Assembly: GCA_003451915.1 (NCBI GenBank)
Contig: DMJC01000029.1
Coordinates: forward strand, 1 to 6,100
Source: Clostridiales bacterium
GTDB lineage: Bacteria; Bacillota; Clostridia; Saccharofermentanales; UBA5734
Reading direction: 5' to 3'
DNA: 6,100 nt
In this document: positions 1-5,142 of the stretch, piece after piece
Position numbering within the stretch: the first letter of the stretch is position 1
Layout: each line of letters starts with the position of its first letter
Program-made: the position numbers and the translations under genes
Notes under the pieces: model-generated
The model's database searches: none
Told to the model about the DNA's origin: nothing
The model's input: the letters and a program-made list of their open reading frames with translations, nothing else

Positions 1-495
1 TATCCTTTCATTGATGACCAAAGTGTACGGCTGATCGGTGCCGAAGCGGCTGGTGAAGGCCTCGAATCCGGGCGGCATGCCGCAACGCTTTCGCGCGGCA
101 CCCGCGGCGTGTTTCATGGCATGCACTCGCTGTTCCTGCAGGATGACGATGGCCAGATCACACCGGTTTATTCAATTTCAGCCGGTCTTGATTATCCGGG
201 CATCGGCCCGGAGCATGCCTATCTCATGGAAAGCGGCCGCGCAGAATATTACGCGGTAACCGACCGCGAAGCTGTCGATGCATTTGTCTGGCTTGCCCGG
301 CTGGAGGGCATCATCCCGGCGATTGAAAGCTCACACGCGCTGGCTCTGCTGCGGCGGATGGCAGCCTGCGGCGATCTGACACCGGACAAAACAGTCGTCG
401 TCACGCTTTCCGGACGTGGTGATAAAGATGTTGCTGCCATACAGGAATGGCAAATCGAACATGGCGATATCCCGGTTAAGGAGGAAAAACAATGA
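1..495 (+). CDS. trpB: Tryptophan synthase beta chain, C-terminal part (5' end outside window)
   Basis: TrpB is the PLP enzyme that condenses indole with serine to make tryptophan, working in the cytoplasm as an alpha-beta-beta-alpha complex with TrpA. The reading frame is open from base 1 and gives 164 residues, roughly the last 40% of a normal chain of about 400. Visible TrpB landmarks are a [12 protein letters not shown] segment, then [19 protein letters not shown], then [14 protein letters not shown], then the [14 protein letters not shown] block. SGRGDKD near the end holds the serine that in the family contacts the PLP ring nitrogen. About 20 residues follow that motif, ending in a charged tail (PVKEEKQ). 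The stop TGA overlaps the start of the next gene by four bases, and the AAGGAGG of that gene lies inside the last trpB codons. A GTG at 109 could be mistaken for a start, but homology clearly continues upstream of it. Confidence 0.96.
   Translation, partial: YPFIDDQSVRLIGAEAAGEGLESGRHAATLSRGTRGVFHGMHSLFLQDDDGQITPVYSISAGLDYPGIGPEHAYLMESGRAEYYAVTDREAVDAFVWLARLEGIIPAIESSHALALLRRMAACGDLTPDKTVVVTLSGRGDKDVAAIQEWQIEHGDIPVKEEKQ
478..484 (+). promoter_or_regulatory. Strong ribosome-binding site for trpA::trpE, inside trpB
   Basis: AAGGAGG lies 7 bases before the ATG at 492. It fixes the start of the fusion gene and shows that it has its own efficient initiation site in addition to coupling through the ATGA overlap at 492-495. 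Confidence 0.9.
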
Positions 496-2798
496 ACCGC
501 ATTGAAACTTGCCTGACTGAGCTCCGTCAGCTTGGACGTAAAGCCCTGATCCCTTTTCTGGTTGCTGGCGATCCTGATCTGGCGGCAACACGCGAGCTTG
601 CCCTGACGCTTATCAAAAATGGAGCAGATCTGATTGAACTCGGTGTGCCTTTTTCCGATCCCAGCGCTGACGGGCCCTATATCATGGCAGCTGATGCCCG
701 GGCTTTAGCTGGCGGCACCAGACTTGACAATGTCCTTGAACTAGTCGCTGACTTGCGGCAGAAAACTGATACGCCCATATTGCTGCTGCTTTACTATAAT
801 CTGATATATCGACAGGGGCCAGATCACTTCTTCGCTAAATGTCAGTCAGCCGGGGTTGACGGAGTCATTGTACCCGATCTGCCCTGTGAAGAGATGCTTG
901 ACGTCCGCCCGACCGCCGATGCTGCCGGCGTGTTGATGATCAGCATGGTCACACCTTTATCTGGCAAGCGTTTACCCATGCTGACGCAAAATGCCCGCGG
1001 CTTTCTCTACTGTGTCGCTGCACTCGGGGTAACAGGCGAACGCAGTGACTTTGGTACTGATCTGCATGCTTACAGCCGTCAGCTGGCAGCGGTGACTGGC
1101 TTGCCGCGGGCGCTTGGTTTTGGTATTTCAACGCCAGAGCAGGTCCGGTCTCTGGCAGATGACTGGGACGCTTTGATTGTCGGCAGTGCCATCGTCCGCA
1201 GGATCGCAGAAGGTTTCGCTGCCGGACTGACACTTACTGAGGTCAGCCATCGCCTGGCTGCTTATTGCCATGACCTGCGTGATGCGCTGGATTACCCGGC
1301 CGGCAGCCCATTGGTTTCACGGTGCTCGCCTGATTTTTCGGATTATCGGCAATTGTCTGAGCGAAGCAGGCTGATCCCGGTCGCCCGTCGTCTGACCGCT
1401 GATACGATGACACCGATTTCGCTCTTCCAGCGCTTTGATGACCAGTCGAGTGCCTGGCTGCTCGAGAGCGTCATCAATGGCGAACGTTGGGCCCGTTACT
1501 CGATCATGGGCCGCAAACCACTCTTCCGACTGACCTGCCGTCAAGGAAAAATCAGCCTGAAAGGCCCTGTTTTGCGGACCGGCACAGATTTTACCGATGG
1601 TGATCCCATCACGGCAATCCGCGAACTGCTGGCCGCCTATCGCCTGCCGCCCGAACTCGAAGCCGAAGGATTCCGCTGTGGATTGGTCGGCTATTTCGCT
1701 TATGACTTTATCCGTTACTTGGAAAAACTCCCTGACAAAAACCCGGATGAGCTCGATTTGCCAGACTGTGACCTGATGGCACCTGCTGAAGTTGTTGTTT
1801 ATGATCATCTTAAAGCAGAACTGACCCTGGTGGTCAACACACTATGCCAGGGTGACCCGCAGGCCGAATACCGTCAGGCGGTCAGTCAGCTGGATCAACT
1901 GGAGTCGACATTGTCAGGATCTAGAATGAGTGCGGCTGAAAACGCATTGCCTGCCAAACTGACTTTTGACTTCCAGCCCAATGTCAGCCGGGATTTATAT
2001 CTAGACCAGGTCAGTCAGGCTCGCCGCTATATCAAAGCCGGCGATATTTTTCAGGTTGTCCTGTCCCAGCGATTTACAGCCAGCTACTCGCAAGATCCTT
2101 TCGCGGTCTACCGTGCTTTACGCCATGTTAATCCATCGCCCTATCTGTTCTACCTCCGGACGCCTGAAGCAGTCCTGATTGGTGCATCGCCCGAAATGCT
2201 GGTCCGGATGAATGGCCAGACGGTCGAAACCTGCCCGATTGCCGGTACACGGCCACGCGGTCAGACGGGTGATGCAGACAATACACTGGCTGCCGATTTG
2301 CTCGCTGATGAAAAAGAGCTGGCTGAGCACGCCATGCTGGTTGACCTCGCCCGCAACGATATTGGCCGGATCAGCCGTTTCGGATCAGTCCGTGTCAAGG
2401 ATTTCTGTCATGTCGAGCGGTTTTCCCATGTCATGCACCTGGTCACCACTGTTGAAGGGCAGATCCGCGAGGATCGCTCAGCAGTTGACGTTCTGGCGTC
2501 TCTGCTGCCGGCGGGCACTTTGTCGGGTGCACCCAAGATTCGCGCCATGGAAATCATCGACGAACTGGAAACTGTCCGTCGCGGGCCATACGGCGGCGCA
2601 GTCGGCTATCTTGGTTTTGACGGCCGGCTCGACACTTGCATCACCATTCGCACAGCTGTGCTCAAAGACGGTCAGATCCATATTCAGGCCGGCGCAGGCA
2701 TTGTCGCTGACTCGGTACCCGAAACCGAATATGATGAAACCTTGAACAAGGCACGGGCTGTCCTGACGGCCATCAGCAAAGCAGGTGATTTTATATGA
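492..2798 (+). CDS. TrpA::TrpE fusion: tryptophan synthase alpha chain joined to anthranilate synthase component I
   Basis: One uninterrupted 768-residue frame. Residues 1 to about 265 are a full TrpA TIM barrel, which splits indole-3-glycerol phosphate into indole and glyceraldehyde 3-phosphate. The catalytic pair Glu49 and Asp60 ([15 protein letters not shown]) has the same numbering as in E. coli TrpA, and GFGIS (209-213) and GSAIV (231-235) are the phosphate-binding loops. Residues about 279-768 are a near full-length TrpE, which makes anthranilate from chorismate with ammonia from TrpG. It shows LLES (323-326, feedback tryptophan site), NPSPY (547-551), PIAGTRPRG (582-590), the AEH...DLARND block (611-623), HVMHLVT with the expected catalytic His649, GTLSGAPK (675-682) and a C-terminal ETEYDE with a likely Mg-binding glutamate. 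Ala584 fits TrpE rather than E. coli-type PabB, which has lysine there. The joint is only about 12 residues ([12 protein letters not shown]). No Met or ribosome-binding site could start TrpE separately; a TTG at 1311 has no such site before it. Confidence 0.96.
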   Translation: MNRIETCLTELRQLGRKALIPFLVAGDPDLAATRELALTLIKNGADLIELGVPFSDPSADGPYIMAADARALAGGTRLDNVLELVADLRQKTDTPILLLLYYNLIYRQGPDHFFAKCQSAGVDGVIVPDLPCEEMLDVRPTADAAGVLMISMVTPLSGKRLPMLTQNARGFLYCVAALGVTGERSDFGTDLHAYSRQLAAVTGLPRALGFGISTPEQVRSLADDWDALIVGSAIVRRIAEGFAAGLTLTEVSHRLAAYCHDLRDALDYPAGSPLVSRCSPDFSDYRQLSERSRLIPVARRLTADTMTPISLFQRFDDQSSAWLLESVINGERWARYSIMGRKPLFRLTCRQGKISLKGPVLRTGTDFTDGDPITAIRELLAAYRLPPELEAEGFRCGLVGYFAYDFIRYLEKLPDKNPDELDLPDCDLMAPAEVVVYDHLKAELTLVVNTLCQGDPQAEYRQAVSQLDQLESTLSGSRMSAAENALPAKLTFDFQPNVSRDLYLDQVSQARRYIKAGDIFQVVLSQRFTASYSQDPFAVYRALRHVNPSPYLFYLRTPEAVLIGASPEMLVRMNGQTVETCPIAGTRPRGQTGDADNTLAADLLADEKELAEHAMLVDLARNDIGRISRFGSVRVKDFCHVERFSHVMHLVTTVEGQIREDRSAVDVLASLLPAGTLSGAPKIRAMEIIDELETVRRGPYGGAVGYLGFDGRLDTCITIRTAVLKDGQIHIQAGAGIVADSVPETEYDETLNKARAVLTAISKAGDFI
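2783..2788 (+). promoter_or_regulatory. Weak ribosome-binding site of trpG
   Basis: AGGTGA lies 6 bases before the trpG ATG. It is much poorer than the AAGGAGG sites elsewhere in the window, so trpG translation probably relies on coupling to the end of the fusion gene through the ATGA overlap at 2795-2798. Confidence 0.55.
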
Positions 2799-3361
2799 TA
2801 TTGCTGATCGATAACTTTGATTCCTTCACCTATAATGTTTATCAGATGGTGGGTGAAATCAATCCGGATATTCAAGTGTTCCGCAATGATGCCCTGACCC
2901 CGGCCGATATCCGCCGCCTGAAACCGGAACGGATCATATTCTCCCCTGGCCCGGGTTATCCGGCCAGCGCGGGGCAGATGCCGGCAATTATCCGCGAACT
3001 GCACCGCGAAGTGCCGATGCTCGGAATCTGCCTGGGGCACCAGGCCCTGGCCGAGGCTTTTGGCGGTGTAATCAGCGAAGCCAGCCAGCCGGTCCATGGC
3101 AAACGTTCACCCGTTCATCTCGATACAGATTGTCCTTTGTTTCGTGGTTTACCGGCCGAAATCATCGCTGGTCGCTACCATTCACTGGTTGTCAACAGGG
3201 CATCTTTACCATCTTGTTTCAAGATTACTGCCACCAGCCCGGACGGTCAGATCATGGGAATCCAGCATCGCGAACTGCCGCTTTTCGGTTTGCAATTTCA
3301 TCCTGAATCCATCCTGACCACCCATGGTACTGAGATGCTGCAAGCCTTTTTAGCTATTTAA
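2795..3361 (+). CDS. trpG: Anthranilate synthase component II (glutamine amidotransferase)
   Basis: A 188-residue class I glutamine amidotransferase, the normal length for a free-standing TrpG. It hydrolyses glutamine and channels ammonia to the TrpE half of the preceding protein. It opens with the typical [14 protein letters not shown]. The oxyanion-hole region SPGPGYP is at 50-56, the nucleophile Cys79 sits in GICLGHQ (77-83), HGKRSPV at 101-107 and RYHSLVV at 127-133 are family motifs, and FHPES supplies His169 and Glu171 to complete the triad. The ATG overlaps the stop of trpA::trpE by four bases. It is the last gene before a terminator. Such proteins may also serve as PabA in folate synthesis when no dedicated PabA exists, so an amphibolic role is possible. 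The place next to TrpE makes tryptophan synthesis the main role. Confidence 0.96.
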   Translation: MILLIDNFDSFTYNVYQMVGEINPDIQVFRNDALTPADIRRLKPERIIFSPGPGYPASAGQMPAIIRELHREVPMLGICLGHQALAEAFGGVISEASQPVHGKRSPVHLDTDCPLFRGLPAEIIAGRYHSLVVNRASLPSCFKITATSPDGQIMGIQHRELPLFGLQFHPESILTTHGTEMLQAFLAI

Positions 3362-3378
3362 AACTTTCGCTGACCGGA

Positions 3379-3408
3379 ATGGCTGCCATCAAAATGGCAG
3401 TCATTTTT
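3379..3408 (+). terminator. Rho-independent terminator of the trp operon
   Basis: Arms ATGGCTGCCAT (3379-3389) and ATGGCAGTCAT (3394-3404) form an 11-bp stem with a single G-U pair and a CAAA loop. A run of five T (3404-3408, the first also closing the stem) and then GTTATTTATT follow. It lies 17 bases after the trpG stop, where the operon should end. Confidence 0.88.
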
Positions 3409-3446
3409 GTTATTTATTCGCTTTATATAAAAGTATAAAAAAAAGA

Positions 3447-3475
3447 TTGACTTTTCAATAAATACCTTCTATAGT
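3447..3475 (+). promoter_or_regulatory. Sigma-70/sigma-A-type promoter of the VOC-AKR operon
   Basis: TTGACT (3447-3452) and TATAGT (3470-3475) are separated by exactly 17 bases, and each differs from consensus at one position. An A-rich tract lies directly upstream of the -35. Transcription should begin near 3482, leaving a leader of about 38 bases. The neighbouring TATAAT at 3481 looks good as a word but has no -35 at a workable distance. Confidence 0.82.
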
Positions 3476-3494
3476 GGAAATATAATCCACTATA
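3470..3494. promoter_or_regulatory. Perfect inverted repeat over the -10 and transcription start: probable repressor operator
   Basis: TATAGTGGA (3470-3478) and TCCACTATA (3486-3494) are perfect 9-bp inverted arms around the 7-base centre AATATAA. The left arm contains the whole -10 element and the centre covers the predicted start of transcription, a position where a bound dimer would block RNA polymerase. I cannot assign the protein that binds it. The core GTGGAAATATAATCCAC loosely recalls IclR-type sites (TGGAAAT-N-ATTTCCA) but does not match exactly. The ROK regulator downstream is the nearest candidate. Confidence 0.75.
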
Positions 3495-3506
3495 TTTTCA
3501 ATATCT

Positions 3507-3511
3507 GGAGG
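3507..3511 (+). promoter_or_regulatory. Ribosome-binding site of the VOC gene
   Basis: GGAGG lies 8 bases before the ATG at 3520 and decides the start of that gene. Confidence 0.85.
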
Positions 3512-3519
3512 TATAACTT

Positions 3520-4026
3520 ATGGAAAGTAAAATCAAAAAGCTCCTGCAATTAGGCATTATCGTTCCGAGCGTGGAAGCAGCGGCACAGCGCTTCGAAAGC
3601 GATCTGGGCATGGGTCCGTGGAATTATGGCCGAATCAGTACCGATAACATGCCCGGTCTGCATATCAATGGCCAGGCTGGCGTTCTGGATTTCAAAGTGG
3701 CCTTCTGCCATTGCTTTGGTATGGAAATCGAACTGGTCGAACCCGTTTCCGAAAGCGCCTACTCCAAATGGCTGGCTGAACATGGCCCGGGTCTGCATCA
3801 CATCGCTGTCATCACCAAAGATCCTTTTAAAGACGTTATTGCCGATCACAAGCGGCTGACCGGCAAAGATCCCTGGATCTGGGTCAAGGATACCGCCGCT
3901 CCGGAAGGCCGCAACCTTGAATTTGCTTATCTGGATATGGTTAAAGAAGTCGGCCTTTTCATGGAAATATATCCGGAACATGTCGAAAAGCATCATGAAG
4001 GAAATATCGGCGGACACGAATATTAA
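3520..4026 (+). CDS. VOC (vicinal oxygen chelate) family protein, glyoxalase/epimerase-like
   Basis: 168 residues with two consecutive beta-alpha-beta-beta-beta-type modules. The first opens with LLQLGIIVPSVEAAAQRF (8-25), followed by LGMGPW (29-34). The second opens with GLHHIAVITKD (91-101). Family members bind a divalent metal with one residue per key strand. By position the candidates are Gln10 (where many members have His), Glu71 (IELVEP), His94 and Glu149 (LFMEIYPE), so a complete metal site seems likely. Known family reactions include glyoxalase I, methylmalonyl-CoA epimerase, ring-cleaving dioxygenases and various isomerases; the substrate cannot be read from this sequence. The first residue being Gln does not exclude activity, since human glyoxalase I uses Gln there. 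It is the first gene of a two-gene operon with an aldo/keto reductase, directly behind its own promoter and operator. Its C-terminus is rich in His and Glu (EHVEKHHEG). Confidence 0.85.
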   Translation: MESKIKKLLQLGIIVPSVEAAAQRFESDLGMGPWNYGRISTDNMPGLHINGQAGVLDFKVAFCHCFGMEIELVEPVSESAYSKWLAEHGPGLHHIAVITKDPFKDVIADHKRLTGKDPWIWVKDTAAPEGRNLEFAYLDMVKEVGLFMEIYPEHVEKHHEGNIGGHEY

Positions 4027-4031
4027 GGAGG
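4025..4031 (+). promoter_or_regulatory. Ribosome-binding site of the aldo/keto reductase gene
   Basis: AAGGAGG starts within the TAA stop of the VOC gene and lies 7 bases before the ATG at 4039. It is as strong as the site of trpA::trpE and suggests high expression of the second gene. Confidence 0.88.
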
Positions 4032-4038
4032 AAAAAAC

Positions 4039-5073
4039 ATGAAGACCAAGAAACTTGATTTTCTCAATCGCGAGGTCAGCAATGTTGTCATGGGTACGAT
4101 GCCATTGTTCTCAGGCGATCTCGCCGAGCATTTTGAGCATCTGGATATGGCAACTGAGATGGGTGTCAACATCCTGGACACAGCCATTGGTTACGGCGGC
4201 GCAGAAATCTCTATCGGCAAGTGGATGACCGCCCGCAAAAACCGCAAGGACAATGTGATCATCACCAAAGGCTGCCATCCTGGCCCCAACGGCAAACGCG
4301 TCACTCCCAAGGATCTGGCTGAGGATCTCTACCGCTCACTCGATCGTCTGGAAACCGATTACATCGATATCTATCTGCTGCACCGGGATGACCTCGATCT
4401 GCCGGTCGCACCGATTCTCGAGGCCCTGAACGAGCATTTTGCCGCCGGCCGCATCAAATCCTTCGGCGGATCCAACTGGACACACCAGCGCCTTCAGGAA
4501 GCAAATGACTATGCTGCCAGCCACGGTCTCGAACCGATGCGGATCAGCAGCCCCAGCTACAGTCTGGCCGAGCAGGCCTGCGAACCCTGGGCTCCCGGCA
4601 CAGTCACCATCAGCGGTCCGACGGAAGAAGCAGCCCGCCAATGGTATGCCGCCAATCAGATGCCCGTTCTGGCTTACTCCAGCCTGGCTCGCGGCTTTTT
4701 CTCCGGCACAGTCACCCGTGAAAGGTACGAAGCTGAAAAGGATCATATCATGAGCGCCGGCATCCTCTTCTCCGGTCAGGCTACCAAGGACCAGCGGACC
4801 GGCCATGGCGAAACCATTGATCCGATCTGCGCCAAAGCCTATTGCATCGAGCCCAACTTCCAGCGGCTGGATCGCGTCATGATCCTGGCCAAAGAAAAGG
4901 GCGTCACGATTGCCCAGATCGCCCTCGCTTTTATCACTAACAACAAAATGAACGTCTTCCCGATCTCCGGCGTCGCCAATAAAGAAGAGCTGAAATCGAC
5001 CATCGCGGCTGTTGACCTCACGCTCAGCCCGAAAGAGATCGACTGGCTTGATTTAAAAACCGACAACCGCTAG
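4039..5073 (+). CDS. Aldo/keto reductase
   Basis: A 344-residue soluble NAD(P)H-dependent oxidoreductase with a TIM-barrel fold, expected to reduce an aldehyde or ketone (or oxidise the alcohol), often of a sugar or polyol. The catalytic tetrad is complete: Asp47 and Tyr52 in ILDTAIGYGG, Lys77 in VIITKGC, His115 in IYLLHRDD. GRIKSFGGSNW (137-147) and LAYSSLARGFFSG (211-223) are the usual barrel-strand signatures, and the cofactor end is PISGVANKEEL near the C-terminus. It is closest in style to the long AKRs related to Tas/YhdN/IolS rather than the short 2,5-diketogluconate type. It follows the VOC gene by 12 bases and ends at a TAG before a large hairpin. Substrate is unknown; pairing with a VOC protein suggests successive steps on one compound or removal of a reactive carbonyl. 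Confidence 0.92.
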   Translation: MKTKKLDFLNREVSNVVMGTMPLFSGDLAEHFEHLDMATEMGVNILDTAIGYGGAEISIGKWMTARKNRKDNVIITKGCHPGPNGKRVTPKDLAEDLYRSLDRLETDYIDIYLLHRDDLDLPVAPILEALNEHFAAGRIKSFGGSNWTHQRLQEANDYAASHGLEPMRISSPSYSLAEQACEPWAPGTVTISGPTEEAARQWYAANQMPVLAYSSLARGFFSGTVTRERYEAEKDHIMSAGILFSGQATKDQRTGHGETIDPICAKAYCIEPNFQRLDRVMILAKEKGVTIAQIALAFITNNKMNVFPISGVANKEELKSTIAAVDLTLSPKEIDWLDLKTDNR

Positions 5074-5088
5074 ACTGAATAGACTGAT
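5071..5088 (+). repeat. Tandem 9-bp direct repeat at the end of the AKR gene
   Basis: TAGACTGAA (5071-5079) is followed at once by TAGACTGAT (5080-5088). The first copy begins with the AKR stop codon and the second places another TAG in the same frame. It is most simply a small slippage duplication giving a double stop. Confidence 0.7.
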
Positions 5089-5129
5089 GCAAAGTCAGGT
5101 CCACTTGATGGCCTGGCTTTGCGTCATTT
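5085..5129 (+). terminator. Long hairpin after the AKR gene, probable terminator with a short T-run
   Basis: TGATGCAAAGTCAGGTC (5085-5101) pairs with GGCCTGGCTTTGCGTCA (5110-5126) as a 17-bp stem around the 8-base loop CACTTGAT. All three non-Watson-Crick pairs are U-G, so as RNA the stem has no mismatch. Only TTT (5127-5129) follows, so it may terminate partially, or cap and protect the VOC-AKR message 3' end, letting some transcription run into the ROK gene. Confidence 0.65.
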
Positions 5130-5131
5130 GC

Positions 5132-5135
5132 GGAG
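5132..5135 (+). promoter_or_regulatory. Ribosome-binding site of the ROK gene
   Basis: GGAG lies 7 bases before the ATG at 5143. This spacing supports that start, and the N-terminal HTH that follows is complete from it. Confidence 0.7.
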
Positions 5136-5142
5136 ATCAAGC

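Larger units (their letters stand above)
3362..3519 (+). other. Intergenic region between the trp operon and the VOC/AKR operon
   Basis: 158 bases without a gene. From left to right it holds the trp terminator, an A/T-rich stretch with a repeated TATAAAA word at 3426 and 3434 and an A-tract up to 3444 (a possible UP element), a -35/-10 promoter, an inverted repeat over the -10 and start of transcription, and the ribosome-binding site of the VOC gene. Composition changes sharply from the GC-richer coding DNA on both sides. Confidence 0.85.

Noticed and set aside
1317..1808. 163-codon open frame on the minus strand inside the TrpE half
   Set aside because: It lies wholly opposite strong TrpE homology, has no recognisable domain, and appears to be a shadow of the coding strand.
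2212..2745. 177-codon + strand frame within trpA::trpE
   Set aside because: It overlaps the most conserved part of TrpE in another frame, and its translation (rich in Ser, Arg, Pro, Trp) has no family features.
492..2798. The second half being PabB (aminodeoxychorismate synthase) rather than TrpE
   Set aside because: The motif is PIAGTR with Ala584, as in anthranilate synthases, where E. coli-type PabB carries a lysine. The LLES motif and the trp gene context agree with TrpE.
3481..3486. TATAAT as the -10 of the VOC-AKR promoter
   Set aside because: It matches the consensus word, but a 15-19 base spacer places only A/T-rich DNA with no TTGACA-like hexamer at -35. The TATAGT at 3470 is spaced exactly 17 bases from TTGACT. 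TATAAT falls in the centre and right arm of the palindrome.
3550..4017. 155-codon minus-strand frame opposite the VOC gene
   Set aside because: The VOC frame has a promoter, a ribosome-binding site and family motifs. The antisense frame has none of these.
4336..4806. 156-codon minus-strand frame opposite the aldo/keto reductase
   Set aside because: It is entirely contained in the AKR gene, whose catalytic tetrad is clear; no ribosome-binding site or domain supports the antisense frame.
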